64,000 nucleotides of DNA from Betaproteobacteria bacterium (lineage in GTDB: Bacteria > Pseudomonadota > Gammaproteobacteria > Burkholderiales > Burkholderiaceae_E), in contig JAGWVN010000006.1 of NCBI GenBank assembly GCA_018970865.1, positions 1 to 64,000 of the forward strand. The letters are read 5' to 3'. The notes under the pieces were generated by a model. It saw only the letters and a list, made by a program, of their open reading frames with translations, was not told where the DNA came from and did no database searches. Below, one piece after another: positions 30,801-39,916 of this stretch (position 1 is its first letter; every line of letters begins with the position of its first letter). A program made the translations under genes and the position numbers.

Positions 30801-31275
30801 GGGGCAGCAGGCAGTCAGGGTGGGTGTGGATGAGATCGAGCGGGTAGCGGCGACCGGCGAGGTGATCGTCGATGCAGCGCTGCACCTGCGGGCTGCGGTG
30901 CTCGGCGGCCCGGGCCCGGATCTCGTCGGCGGTGAGCCAGAGGGCGCGCACGATGCCGTCATCGAGCCCGCGGGCGGGCTCATGGCCGAGCCAGCGGCAG
31001 GCGAAGGCGAAGCGCAGGTAGGTGACATCGATGGCCTGCGCGGCATGGCGATAGCGCGACAGGTACACGCCCACGCAGGCCAGGGCCTGCACCCGCTGGG
31101 CGGTTTCCTCGAGGGTCTCGCGCACCACCGCCTGCTCGAGGGACTCGGCCGGGTCGAGATGACCGGCGGGCTGGTTCAGGCGCAGGCCGTCGCGGGTGTG
31201 CTCCTCGACCATCAGGAAGCGGCCATCGCGCTCGACGACGGCCGCGACAGTGACATTGGGCTTCCAGTCGACCAT
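30793..31275 (-). CDS. nudJ: Nudix hydrolase, NudJ-like
   Basis: A 160-residue Nudix pyrophosphatase. The Nudix box [20 protein letters not shown] matches the G-x5-E-x7-RE-U-x-EE pattern, with the final Gly replaced by Thr. The opening [22 protein letters not shown] matches NudJ, which in enterobacteria also sits directly before mnmA. NudJ dephosphorylates HMP-PP and nucleoside triphosphates. The ATG at 31275 was chosen over a TTG two codons earlier. Overlaps mnmA by 8 bp, so the two are coupled. The substrate here is an inference from family and position. Confidence 0.85.
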   Translation of the reverse strand: MVDWKPNVTVAAVVERDGRFLMVEEHTRDGLRLNQPAGHLDPAESLEQAVVRETLEETAQRVQALACVGVYLSRYRHAAQAIDVTYLRFAFACRWLGHEPARGLDDGIVRALWLTADEIRARAAEHRSPQVQRCIDDHLAGRRYPLDLIHTHPDCLLPRD

Positions 31276-31352
31276 TCCCAAGTTTAGCGGATGGGCGTGC
31301 TCTAATGTTGCCCGAACGCCAACGCGGCCCCCGCCGCGGGAGGACCTTTCCT

Positions 31353-32471
31353 ATGCTGATCGGAGTTCCGGCCGAGTCCCGCCCCGGAGAAACCCGGGTT
31401 GCGGCCACCGCCGAAACCATCAAGAAACTCGTCGCCGCCGGCCACCGCGTGGTCGTGCAGTCGGGCGCCGGCACGAACGCCGCCCAGACCGACGATGCCT
31501 GCCGGGCCGCCGGCGCCGAGATCGTCGATGCCGATGCCGCGCTTGGCGCGGACATCGTGCTCAAGGTGCGTCTGCCGCAAGCGGACGAACTGGCCCGCAT
31601 GAAGCGCGGCGCCACGCTGGTGGGCATGCTCGAGCCCTTCAACAACGACGGCATCGCGGCCATGAACGACGCCGGCCTGACCGCCTTCGCGCTCGAGGCC
31701 GCGCCACGGACCACCCGCGCGCAGAGCATGGATGTGCTCTCCTCGCAGGCCAACATCGCCGGCTACAAGGCGGTGCTGCTGTCGGCGGCCACCTACGGCC
31801 GCATGATGCCCATGCTGATGACCGCGGCCGGCACCATCAAGGCGGCCCGCGTGCTCATCCTGGGCGCCGGCGTGGCCGGCCTGCAGGCGATCGCCACCGC
31901 CAAGCGGCTCGGCGCAGTGATCGAGGCCTCCGATGTGCGCCCCGCGGTGAAGGAGCAGATCGAGTCGCTCGGCGCCAAGTTCGTCGATGTGCCCTTCGAG
32001 ACCGACGAGGAGCGCGAGATCGCCAAGGGCGTGGGCGGTTACGCCCGGCCGATGCCCGCCTCCTGGATGCAGCGCCAGTCGCAGGCGGTGGCCGAGAAGA
32101 TGAAGCTCGCCGACATCGTGATCACCACCGCGCTGATCCCCGGCCGCAAGGCGCCGGTGCTGATCACCGAGGACATGGTGCGCGCCATGAAGCCCGGCTC
32201 GGTCATCCTCGACATGGCGGTCGAGCAGGGCGGCAACTGCGCCATCTCCGAGGCTGGCCAGACCGTCATCCGCCACGGCGTGACCATCATCGGCCAGCCC
32301 AACCTCCCGGCCACGGTGCCGGCCGACGCCTCGGCCCTCTACGCGCGCAACCTGCTCGACTTCCTCAAGCTGCTGCTCACCAAGGAAGGCGGGCTGAGCA
32401 TCAACCGGGAGGACGACATCGTCGCCGCCTGCCTGATGTGCGCCAACGGCGAGATCATCCGTCGCAACTGA
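31353..32471 (+). CDS. pntAA: NAD(P) transhydrogenase alpha-1 subunit (dI)
   Basis: A 372-residue peripheral NAD(H)-binding subunit of proton-translocating transhydrogenase. It starts MLIGVPAESRPGETRVAAT, has ILGAGVAGLQAIATAKRLGA for NAD binding and ASDVRPAVKEQIESLGAKF after it. GGACC precedes the ATG at 31353. It stops after the NAD-binding domain, so the alpha chain is split as in the three-gene Rhodospirillum-type enzyme. The pntAB gene follows after 41 bp. The enzyme uses the proton gradient to make NADPH from NADH. Confidence 0.95.
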   Translation: MLIGVPAESRPGETRVAATAETIKKLVAAGHRVVVQSGAGTNAAQTDDACRAAGAEIVDADAALGADIVLKVRLPQADELARMKRGATLVGMLEPFNNDGIAAMNDAGLTAFALEAAPRTTRAQSMDVLSSQANIAGYKAVLLSAATYGRMMPMLMTAAGTIKAARVLILGAGVAGLQAIATAKRLGAVIEASDVRPAVKEQIESLGAKFVDVPFETDEEREIAKGVGGYARPMPASWMQRQSQAVAEKMKLADIVITTALIPGRKAPVLITEDMVRAMKPGSVILDMAVEQGGNCAISEAGQTVIRHGVTIIGQPNLPATVPADASALYARNLLDFLKLLLTKEGGLSINREDDIVAACLMCANGEIIRRN

Positions 32472-32512
32472 GCCGCGGGCCGCGCCCGCGCCAATCATCG
32501 CCAGGAATCCCC

Positions 32513-32827
32513 ATGGAAGCGATCAGCCCCACCGTCGTCAACCTGATCATCTTCGTGCTCGCCATCTATGTCGGCTACCACGTGGTCTGGAATGTCACGC
32601 CCGCCCTGCACACCCCGCTGATGGCGGTGACCAACGCGGTCTCGGCGATCATCATCGTGGGCGCCATGCTCGCCGCGGCCCTCACCGGCACGGTGCTCGG
32701 CAAGACCATGGGCGTGCTTGCCGTGGCGCTGGCCGCGGTCAATGTGTTCGGCGGCTTCCTGGTCACCCGCCGCATGCTCGAGATGTTCAAGAAGAAGGCA
32801 CCCAAGAGCGGCGGAGCCGCCCGGTGA
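32513..32827 (+). CDS. pntAB: NAD(P) transhydrogenase alpha-2 membrane subunit
   Basis: A 104-residue membrane protein with three hydrophobic helices, equal to the dII part of the alpha chain. SPTVVNLIIFVLAIYVGYHVVW begins it and GGFLVTRRMLEMFKKKAPK ends it, matching PntAB of three-gene enzymes. Its stop overlaps the GTG start of the next small gene (GTGA at 32824-32827). Confidence 0.93.
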   Translation: MEAISPTVVNLIIFVLAIYVGYHVVWNVTPALHTPLMAVTNAVSAIIIVGAMLAAALTGTVLGKTMGVLAVALAAVNVFGGFLVTRRMLEMFKKKAPKSGGAAR

Positions 32828-33111
32828 ACGCGCGCGGCTTCGTCATCCTGCTGCTGTTCGCGGTCGCCGCCTCGGTGGTCGTCGGCCTCGTCGTCGAGCG
32901 CTTCACCGCGCCGGGCTGGGAACGCACCTTCTGGTTCGCGGTCGGCCTCGGCGGCATCCTCTTCCCGGCCGGCCGCTTTGCCGAGCGCCGCGGCTGGATC
33001 CACGGCTTCTGGCAGGCCGGGCCGGCGCGCGACGCCCGTCCCACCCCCCAGTCATCCCAGGGGGAGCCCGATTCCCCCGCCACCCGCCAGACGAGCGGAG
33101 ATTCCCGATGA
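32824..33111 (+). CDS. Small unknown membrane protein inside the pnt operon
   Basis: A 95-residue protein I do not recognise. It starts with GTG overlapping the pntAB stop and its own TGA overlaps the pntB ATG, so it is translationally locked into the operon on both sides. Two hydrophobic stretches (about residues 6-24 and 36-50) suggest two membrane helices with a short Arg/Glu loop between. The C-terminal 30 residues (from ARDARPTPQSSQ) are polar and Pro/Ser-rich, probably disordered. The base composition is like its neighbours. Usual three-gene pnt operons have no such gene here. A role in assembly or regulation of the transhydrogenase is a guess from position. Confidence 0.72.
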   Translation: MNARGFVILLLFAVAASVVVGLVVERFTAPGWERTFWFAVGLGGILFPAGRFAERRGWIHGFWQAGPARDARPTPQSSQGEPDSPATRQTSGDSR

Positions 33112-34622
33112 GCCCGAACCTGAACCTGGTGGTCCTGCTGTACCTCGTCGCCTCGGTGTGCTTCATCCAGGCGCTCAAGGGTCTGTCGCATCCCACCACC
33201 TCCATCCGCGGCAATGTCTTCGGCATGGTCGGCATGACCATCGCGGTGATCACCACCGTGGGCCTGATCGCCATGATGACCACCGGCGTGGCCGGCGGTC
33301 CTTCGCTCGGCGCCGGCCTGGGCTGGGTGCTGCTCGGCCTGGTGGTGGGCGGCGGCGCCGGCACGATCATGGCCAACCGGGTCGAGATGACCAAGATGCC
33401 CGAGCTGGTGGCGTTCATGCACAGCATGATCGGTCTGGCGGCGGTGTTCATCGCGATCGCGGCGGTGGTCGAGCCCTGGGCCTTCGGCATCACCCCCATG
33501 CCCAAGGAGCTGATCGTCGGCGCGCAGACCCCCTCGGGCACGCTGGTGGCCGACATCGTGGCGCGCGCGGCCATCCCCGCCGGCAACCGGCTCGAGCTCT
33601 TCCTGGGCGCGGCCATCGGCGCGATCACCTTCAGCGGCTCGGTGATCGCCTTCGGCAAGCTCTCGGGCAAGTACAAGTTCCGCCTGTTCCAGGGCGCGCC
33701 GGTGGTCTTCCCCGGCCAGCACATGGTCAACCTGATCCTGGGCATCGCCACCGTGGGCCTGGGTCTGGTGTTCATGGCCACCGAGAACTGGACCGCCTTC
33801 TTCGTGATGCTGGCGCTGTCCTTCGTGCTGGGCGTGCTGATCATCATCCCGATCGGCGGCGCCGACATGCCGGTGGTGGTGTCGATGCTCAACAGCTATT
33901 CGGGCTGGGCGGCGGCCGGCATCGGCTTCTCGCTGAACAACAGCATGCTGATCATCGCCGGCTCGCTGGTCGGGTCCTCGGGCGCCATCCTCTCGTACAT
34001 CATGTGCAAGGCGATGAACCGCTCGTTCTTCAATGTGATCCTCGGCGGCTTCGGGGGCGAGGCGGCGGCGGCCACCGGTGGCGCGGCACAGGCCCAGCGG
34101 CCGGTGCGCTCGGGCTCCTCCGACGATGCGGCCTTCCTGCTGAGCAACGCCGAGACCGTGATCATCGTGCCCGGCTACGGCCTGGCGGTGGCCCGCGCCC
34201 AGCATCCCCTGAAGGAGCTGGCGCAGAAGCTCACCGACAAGGGCATCACGGTGAAGTACGCCATCCACCCGGTGGCCGGCCGCATGCCCGGCCACATGAA
34301 CGTGCTGCTCGCCGAGGCCGAGGTGCCCTACGACCAGGTCTTCGAGATGGAAGACATCAACTCCGAGTTCGGCGACACCGATGTGGTGCTGGTGCTCGGC
34401 GCCAACGATGTGGTCAACCCGGCGGCCAAGGACCCCAAGTCGCCGATCGCCGGCATGCCGATCCTCGAGGCCTACAAGGCCCGTCAGGTGATCGTGAACA
34501 AGCGCAGCATGGCCTCGGGCTATGCCGGCCTCGACAACGAGCTCTTCTACATGGACCGCACCCTGATGGTCTTCGGCGACGCCAAGAAGGTGGTCGAGGA
34601 CATGGTCAAGGCGGTCGAGTAG
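33108..34622 (+). CDS. pntB: NAD(P) transhydrogenase beta subunit
   Basis: A 504-residue subunit with nine or so N-terminal membrane helices (dII) and a C-terminal NADP(H)-binding domain (dIII). VEMTKMPELVAFMHSMIGLAA contains the conserved channel His, and IIVPGYGLAVARAQHPLKEL, HPVAGRMPGHMNVLLAEA and VLGANDVVNPAAKDP form the NADP site. A short alanine/glutamine-rich linker ([16 protein letters not shown]) joins the two domains. Start overlaps the preceding small gene by 4 bp. Confidence 0.95.
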   Translation: MSPNLNLVVLLYLVASVCFIQALKGLSHPTTSIRGNVFGMVGMTIAVITTVGLIAMMTTGVAGGPSLGAGLGWVLLGLVVGGGAGTIMANRVEMTKMPELVAFMHSMIGLAAVFIAIAAVVEPWAFGITPMPKELIVGAQTPSGTLVADIVARAAIPAGNRLELFLGAAIGAITFSGSVIAFGKLSGKYKFRLFQGAPVVFPGQHMVNLILGIATVGLGLVFMATENWTAFFVMLALSFVLGVLIIIPIGGADMPVVVSMLNSYSGWAAAGIGFSLNNSMLIIAGSLVGSSGAILSYIMCKAMNRSFFNVILGGFGGEAAAATGGAAQAQRPVRSGSSDDAAFLLSNAETVIIVPGYGLAVARAQHPLKELAQKLTDKGITVKYAIHPVAGRMPGHMNVLLAEAEVPYDQVFEMEDINSEFGDTDVVLVLGANDVVNPAAKDPKSPIAGMPILEAYKARQVIVNKRSMASGYAGLDNELFYMDRTLMVFGDAKKVVEDMVKAVE

Positions 34623-34638
34623 ACCCGCGCGGCGCGGC

Positions 34639-35403
34639 ATGCGTCTGCAGCTGCTCTCGGACCTGCACCTCGAGAGCGAGCCCTTCGATCCGCAGCCGGC
34701 GCCAGGCGCCGACCTGCTGGTGCTGGCCGGCGACATCGACGCCGGCCACGAGGGGCTCGACCGCTTCGCCGGCTGGCCGGTGCCGGTGGTCTACATCGCC
34801 GGCAACCACGAATACGACCATCGCGATGTCGATGCCGCGCAGCGCCTGCTGCGCGAGCGCTGCGCGCGGCTGGGCTTCACCATGCTCGAGCGCGATGCGA
34901 TGGTGATCGCGCACGGCGCCCGCCGGATCCGGCTGCTGGGCACCACCCTGTGGTGCGACTTCGACCTGCTCGGGCCAGCCGAGCGCGAGCGCTGCATGCG
35001 CGCCGGGGCGTTCTTCCTCGACCGGGTGCAGTGCTCCACCCGCGATGGCCGGCCCTTTGGCGCGGCCGAGGTGCGCGAGGAGTTCGGGCGCTGCCGCGAG
35101 TGGCTTGCCGCCCAGCTCTCGCTGGGTCGTCGCGGCGCGCACTGGGACGAGACCGTGGTCATCACCCACTTCGGGCCCTCGGCCCGCAGCGCCGATCCGC
35201 GCTACGGCCTGCAGCCGGCGAGCGCCAGTTTCTGCAGCGACTGCGAAGACCTCATGGGCCGTTCGGCGCTCTGGTTGCACGGCCACCTGCACTGCCGCCA
35301 TGATTACCAGCTGGGCGGCACCCGGGTGGTGTCCAATGCCCGCGGCCATGTCGAGCGCGGCGAGGCCGACGGCCACGATCCCGGGTGGCTGATCGAGGTC
35401 TGA
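34639..35403 (+). CDS. Metallophosphoesterase (calcineurin-like)
   Basis: A 254-residue phosphoesterase. Metal-binding motifs appear in the usual order: LLSDLHLE (residues 4-11), VLAGDIDAG, IAGNHEYDH, THFGPSA and LHGHLHCRHDY. No signal peptide, so it is cytoplasmic. The ATG lies 16 bp after the pntB stop, so it may be read as the tail of that operon, but no functional link is known. The substrate is not predicted by sequence; the motif set fits a phosphodiesterase or phosphomonoesterase. Confidence 0.88.
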   Translation: MRLQLLSDLHLESEPFDPQPAPGADLLVLAGDIDAGHEGLDRFAGWPVPVVYIAGNHEYDHRDVDAAQRLLRERCARLGFTMLERDAMVIAHGARRIRLLGTTLWCDFDLLGPAERERCMRAGAFFLDRVQCSTRDGRPFGAAEVREEFGRCREWLAAQLSLGRRGAHWDETVVITHFGPSARSADPRYGLQPASASFCSDCEDLMGRSALWLHGHLHCRHDYQLGGTRVVSNARGHVERGEADGHDPGWLIEV

Positions 35404-35414
35404 GAGGAGCTGCC

Positions 35415-35825
35415 ATGAGCGAACTCGTTCCCCGCGACACCCCCGAGGACCCGTCGGGCCCGACGCCGCGGCCCGAGCCGGGGTCGCGGGAAGACCGGCT
35501 GCGCCGGATCTGCCTGTTCGACTACCTGCTGCACATCGTTGGCCTGCTGCTCTCGGCAGGCCTGCTCTCGGTGATCGCCCTGATCGTCAACTACCTGAAG
35601 CGCGACGAGGCCACCGGCACCCTCTACCGCAGTCACATGGACTGGATGATCGCCACCTTCTGGTGGACGGTGCTCTGGGTGGTGGTGCTGTTCGTGCCGA
35701 TGATGGTGGTGACGATCTTCAGCCTAGGGCTGCTCGCCTGGGTCTTCCTGCTGCCCGGACTGTGGTTCCTCTACCGCATGATCAAGGGCCTGCTGCGGCT
35801 GACCGAACAGCGGCCGGTGCCCTGA
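35415..35825 (+). CDS. DUF4870-like small membrane protein
   Basis: A 136-residue membrane protein. A polar, proline-rich N-terminal tail (about 25 residues) is followed by three hydrophobic helices: LFDYLLHIVGLLLSAGLLSVI, a Trp-rich WWTVLWVVVLFVPMMVV and a last one before YRMIKGLLRL. The YLKRDEATGTLYRSHMDWMI loop is typical of the DUF4870/Tic20-like family. Function unknown. GAGAGGAG precedes the ATG, 11 bp after the phosphoesterase stop. Ends 19 bp from the convergent glcF. Confidence 0.75.
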   Translation: MSELVPRDTPEDPSGPTPRPEPGSREDRLRRICLFDYLLHIVGLLLSAGLLSVIALIVNYLKRDEATGTLYRSHMDWMIATFWWTVLWVVVLFVPMMVVTIFSLGLLAWVFLLPGLWFLYRMIKGLLRLTEQRPVP

Positions 35826-35844
35826 GCCGCCCCCGGCGCGGCGC

Positions 35845-37083
35845 TCAGGCGATCGCGTCGTCGAGCCACTCGATCCAGTGCCGCACCGGCGTGTCGGTGC
35901 CCGACTGCAGGTGCCCGATGCAGCCGATGTTCGCCGACAGCACCATCTCGGGCGCACCCGCCTGCAGCGCCGCGAGCTTGCGCTCGCGCAGCTGCGTGGA
36001 CAGCACCGGCTGCAGCACCGAGTAGGTGCCGGCCGAGCCGCAGCACAGGTGGGCATCGGCCACCGGCTGCACTTCCACGCCCAGCGAAACCAGAAAGCGC
36101 TCGACCTCGCCGCGCACCTGCTGGCCGTGCTGCAGCGTGCACGGCGGATGGAAGACCACGCGCTGCGCCGGCTTGCGCCGCACCCGCGCGCCGAGCCGGT
36201 CGGCGGCCGCGGCGAACTCGCGCGGCAGCCACTGCGCCAGATCGAACATGGCCTGCGCCACCCGCTGGGCGCGGGGCGCGTAGACCGGATCGTCGCGCAA
36301 CAGATGCGGATAGTCTCGCACCATGGCGCCGCAGCCCGAGGCGTTGATCAGCAGGGCCTCGACCTGGCCGCTGTCGATCAGCGGGAACCAGGCGTCGATG
36401 TTGCGCCGGGCATCGGCCAGCGCGCCGTCGTGGTCGTTCAGGTGATGCCGGATGGCCCCGCAGCAGCCCGAGCCGGGTGCGTAGCGGGCCTGCACGCCGA
36501 TGGCATCGAGCACGCGGATGGTGGCCGCATCGATGCGCGGCATCATGGCCGGCTGCACGCAGCCATCGAGCAGCAGCACCTGACGGTCATGAGTGCGGCC
36601 GGGCAGCGGCCCGGGCTCGCGACGGGTCGGCACCTTGGCCTTCAGCGCCGCCGGCAGCATCGGGCGCAGCGCCTGGCCGACGCGCATGGCCGGATCGAAC
36701 AGCCAGCGACGGGTCATGCCCTCGCGCAGCGCGCCGCGCAGCAGCCGCTGGCCGAGCGGGCGCGGCGCCTGGGCTTCGACCAGGCTGCGTCCGATGTCCA
36801 CCAGATGCCCGTAGCGCACGCCCGAGGGGCAGGTGCTCTCGCAGTTGCGGCAGGTGAGGCAGCGGTCGAGGTGCTCGCGGGTGGCATCGGTGGCGGGCTT
36901 GCCCTCGACCACCTGCTTGATCAGGTAGATGCGCCCGCGCGGGCCGTCGAGCTCGTCGCCGAGGATCTGGTAGGTGGGGCAGGTGGCCGTGCAGAAGCCG
37001 CAGTGCACGCAGCTGCGCAGGATGGACTCGGCCTCGCGCCCCTCGGGGCGGTCCTTGAGCCAGTCGGCGAGGTGGGTTTCCAT
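35845..37083 (-). CDS. glcF: Glycolate oxidase iron-sulfur subunit GlcF
   Basis: A 412-residue electron-transfer subunit. Two [4Fe-4S] motifs, CVHCGFCTATCP (about residue 25) and CLTCRNCESTCP (about residue 75), are followed by two CCG domains seen as GSGCCGAIRHH and HLCCGSAGTYSV. This is the full GlcF domain order and length. The ATG at 37083 lies 4 bp after the glcE stop. With GlcD and GlcE it oxidises glycolate to glyoxylate and passes electrons to the quinone pool. Confidence 0.95.
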   Translation of the reverse strand: METHLADWLKDRPEGREAESILRSCVHCGFCTATCPTYQILGDELDGPRGRIYLIKQVVEGKPATDATREHLDRCLTCRNCESTCPSGVRYGHLVDIGRSLVEAQAPRPLGQRLLRGALREGMTRRWLFDPAMRVGQALRPMLPAALKAKVPTRREPGPLPGRTHDRQVLLLDGCVQPAMMPRIDAATIRVLDAIGVQARYAPGSGCCGAIRHHLNDHDGALADARRNIDAWFPLIDSGQVEALLINASGCGAMVRDYPHLLRDDPVYAPRAQRVAQAMFDLAQWLPREFAAAADRLGARVRRKPAQRVVFHPPCTLQHGQQVRGEVERFLVSLGVEVQPVADAHLCCGSAGTYSVLQPVLSTQLRERKLAALQAGAPEMVLSANIGCIGHLQSGTDTPVRHWIEWLDDAIA

Positions 37084-37087
37084 CGGG

Positions 37088-38209
37088 TCAGAGATCCGGG
37101 TACAGGCGACCGGGGTTGAAGATCCGGTTCGGGTCGAACTCGCGCTTGAGGCGGGCGTGCAGACCGGCCAGCACCGGCGGCAGCGGATGGAACACGCCGG
37201 CGGGCGGTGGCCCGCCCGTGCCCGGACGGAACAGGCTGGCGCTGCCGCCGACCGCGGCCGCGGCCGCGCGCACCGCCGCGGCATCGGCCGCGCCGCGATA
37301 CCAGCGCAACGCCCCGCCCCACTCGAGCACCGGCTCTCCCGCCAGCGCAAGCGGTGGCGCCACCGAGGGCACCGAGACCCGCCACAGCGCCTGCTCGCCG
37401 GCGAGCGCGGGATGGCGATGCTCGCGCAGGTCGGCCCAGAAGGAGGCTGCCGCCTCGGCGTCGAGCCCGCGCGCGCCATGGCGCGGGCCGAGTTGGGCGA
37501 CCGCGGCGGACACCGCGGCGGCAGCGCCCGAGAGCCGCAGATGCAGCTCGCCCGCCGACCAGGCGGTGGCTGACACCGGCAGCGGCTTGCCGGCCCACTG
37601 GTTGAACCAGCTCAGGGCCTGGGCCTGATCGCAGGCCATGACCAGCGTGAGCTCGCGCGCCGGTCGGGGCAGCACCTTGAGCGAGACCTCGGTGATCAGG
37701 CCGAGCACGCCGAGCGAGCCGCAGAGCAGCCGCGAGACATCGTAGCCGGCGACATTCTTCATGACCTGACCGCCGAAACGCAGCCACTGGCCGCGGGCAT
37801 CGAGCAGGCAGGCGCCGAGCACGAAGTCGCGCACCGCGCCGGCGCTGGCCCGACGCGGCCCCGAGAGGCCCGCAGCCACCATGCCGCCGACGGTGGCCGC
37901 CGCGCCGAATGCAGGCGGCTCGAAGGCGAGCATCTGCCCGGCCTGGTCGAGCGCCGCCTGCACCTCGGCCAGCGGCGTGCCGCAGCGGGCGGTGACCACC
38001 AGTTCGGTGGGCTCATAGGCGACGATGCCGCGGTACTCGCGGGTGTCGAAGCGATCACCCACGGCCGGCTCGCCATAGAAGGCCTTGGTCGCGCCACCGT
38101 GCAGCTGCAGTGGCGCGCCGGCGGCATCGGCCGCGCGGATGCGATCGCGCCAGCGCAGGAGCACCGGATCGGCCGGGCCCGCCGGGAGCGGGGAGCTTGG
38201 GGAGGTCAT
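37088..38209 (-). CDS. glcE: Glycolate oxidase FAD-binding subunit GlcE
   Basis: A 373-residue FAD-binding protein of the glycolate oxidase complex. It has a shortened FAD-linked oxidase fold: LQLHGGATKAFYG near the start, EPPAFGAAATVGGMVAAGLSGPRR, VMKNVAGYDVSRLLCGSLGVLG and FDPNRIFNPGRLYPDL at the end. GGAGGTC gives the ribosome binding site before the ATG at 38209. It lies between glcD (70 bp upstream) and glcF (4 bp downstream). Confidence 0.94.
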   Translation of the reverse strand: MTSPSSPLPAGPADPVLLRWRDRIRAADAAGAPLQLHGGATKAFYGEPAVGDRFDTREYRGIVAYEPTELVVTARCGTPLAEVQAALDQAGQMLAFEPPAFGAAATVGGMVAAGLSGPRRASAGAVRDFVLGACLLDARGQWLRFGGQVMKNVAGYDVSRLLCGSLGVLGLITEVSLKVLPRPARELTLVMACDQAQALSWFNQWAGKPLPVSATAWSAGELHLRLSGAAAAVSAAVAQLGPRHGARGLDAEAAASFWADLREHRHPALAGEQALWRVSVPSVAPPLALAGEPVLEWGGALRWYRGAADAAAVRAAAAAVGGSASLFRPGTGGPPPAGVFHPLPPVLAGLHARLKREFDPNRIFNPGRLYPDL

Positions 38210-38279
38210 GGCGCGAGGGCTCGGGATCGAAGACGGCGGGATCGGGGGCAGCAGGGGCGCAGCGGATCGGCCGGGCGCA

Positions 38280-39812
38280 TCAGAAGCGGGGCAGATCGGC
38301 GAAGGGCAGCCGCCCGCCGTGGATGTGCATCTTCCCGTACTCCGCGCAGCGCGACAGGGTGGGGATGGCCTTGCCGGGATTGAGCAGGCCCGGTTCGTCA
38401 AAGGCGCGCTTGACCGCGAAGAAGGCGGCCCGTTCCTCGGGGGAGAACTGCACGCACATCGAATTGATCTTCTCGATGCCCACGCCGTGCTCGCCGGTGA
38501 CCGTGCCACCGAGCTCGACGCACAGCTCGAGGATCTCGGCGCCGAAGAGCTCGGCGCGCTCCCACTGCTCGCGATCGTTGGCATCGAACAGGATCAGCGG
38601 GTGCAGGTTGCCGTCGCCGGCATGGAACACATTCATGCACCGCAGGCCGTACCGATGTTCCATGTCGGCGATCGCCGCGAGCATGCGCCCGAGGTTCTTG
38701 CGCGGGATGGTGCCGTCCATGCAGTAGTAGTCGGGCGAGATGCGACCGGCCGCCGGGAAGGCGTTCTTGCGCCCGGACCAGAAGCGCAGCCGCTCGGGCT
38801 CCGACTGCGAGACCCGGATGGCGGTGGCCCCGGAGCCGCGCAGCACCTCGTCGATGCGGGCGATCTCTTCCTCGACCTCCTCGGGCGTGCCGTCGGACTC
38901 GGCCAGCAGGATGGCCTGCGCGTCGAGGTCGTAGCCGGCCTTCACGAAGGGCTCGACCGCCTGCGCGGTCTTCTGGTCCATCATCTCGAGCCCGGCCGGG
39001 ATGATGCCGGCGGCGATGATGCTGGCCACCGCGTCGCCGGCCCGGATGACATCGTCAAATGAGGCCATGACCACGCGCGCCACCTGCGGACGGGGCACGA
39101 GCTTCACGCTCACCTCGGTGACCACGGCGAGCATGCCTTCCGAGCCGATGAGCAGGGCGAGCAGGTCGAGGCCCGGGGCGTCGAGCGCCTCGGCGCCGAA
39201 CTCCACCGCCTCGCCCTCGATGGTGTAGCCCCGCACCCGCAGCACATTGTGCACGGTGAGGCCGTACTTCAGGCAGTGCACGCCGCCGGAGTTCTCGGCG
39301 ACATTGCCGCCGATGGTGCAGGCGATCTGCGAGGAGGGATCGGGGGCGTAGTACAGGCCGTGCGGCGCCGCGGCCTCCGAGATGGCGAGATTGCGAACGC
39401 CCGGCTGCACCCGCGCGACGCGCGCGAGCGGGTCGAGCGACAGGATGCGGTTGAGCTTGGCCAGGCCGAGCACCACGCCGCTGGCGTGCGGCATCGAGCC
39501 GCCCGACAGGCTGGTGCCGGCGCCGCGAGCCACCACCGGCACCTGCAGCTCATGGCAGGCGCGCAGCACCTGCACCACCTGCGCCTCGGTCTCGGGCAGG
39601 GCGACCACCATGGGCAGCTGCCGGAAGGCCGAGAGGGCGTCGCATTCGTAGGGGCGGGTGTCTTCCTCGCGAAAGAGCACGCAGTGCGCCGGCAGGCATT
39701 CCCGCAGGCGGGCGGCCACCTGGGCCTGGCGCTGCGGCGTGGCGGCCTGGGTGACGTCGGAGAACCGGGGCTCGGCGAGCGAGGCGGCAAGCGGGGCGGA
39801 GATGTCGTTCAC
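38280..39812 (-). CDS. glcD: Glycolate oxidase catalytic subunit GlcD
   Basis: A 510-residue FAD-linked oxidase. FAD-binding motifs are VPVVARGAGTSLSGGSMP and IACTIGGNVAENSGGVHCLKYG; the C-terminal substrate domain has FHAGDGNLHPLILFD and TGEHGVGIEKI. The frame opens with GTG at 39812 (MNDISAPLA); no ATG within the first dozen codons fits better. First gene of glcDEF on the minus strand. The regulator glcC and the accessory glcG are not seen beside it. Confidence 0.94.
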   Translation of the reverse strand: MNDISAPLAASLAEPRFSDVTQAATPQRQAQVAARLRECLPAHCVLFREEDTRPYECDALSAFRQLPMVVALPETEAQVVQVLRACHELQVPVVARGAGTSLSGGSMPHASGVVLGLAKLNRILSLDPLARVARVQPGVRNLAISEAAAPHGLYYAPDPSSQIACTIGGNVAENSGGVHCLKYGLTVHNVLRVRGYTIEGEAVEFGAEALDAPGLDLLALLIGSEGMLAVVTEVSVKLVPRPQVARVVMASFDDVIRAGDAVASIIAAGIIPAGLEMMDQKTAQAVEPFVKAGYDLDAQAILLAESDGTPEEVEEEIARIDEVLRGSGATAIRVSQSEPERLRFWSGRKNAFPAAGRISPDYYCMDGTIPRKNLGRMLAAIADMEHRYGLRCMNVFHAGDGNLHPLILFDANDREQWERAELFGAEILELCVELGGTVTGEHGVGIEKINSMCVQFSPEERAAFFAVKRAFDEPGLLNPGKAIPTLSRCAEYGKMHIHGGRLPFADLPRF

Positions 39813-39861
39813 CCGTGCAGACTAGCCGCTGGGGCGGCGCGGGGATAGTCGGGAAAACGCG

Positions 39862-39871
39862 AAAGATCTTT
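39862..39871. promoter_or_regulatory. Palindrome in the glcD / DMT-carrier divergent region
   Basis: AAAGATCTTT is a perfect 10-bp palindrome in the 104-bp gap between the divergent starts. It is set in a CGAAAGATCTTTTCG context, a possible operator for either gene. AT-rich sequence in this gap contrasts with the flanking GC-rich genes. Confidence 0.3.
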
Positions 39872-39916
39872 TCGATCGAGACACAGACGCGCCGCGCGCG
39901 CGGCGGATCGCCCACA

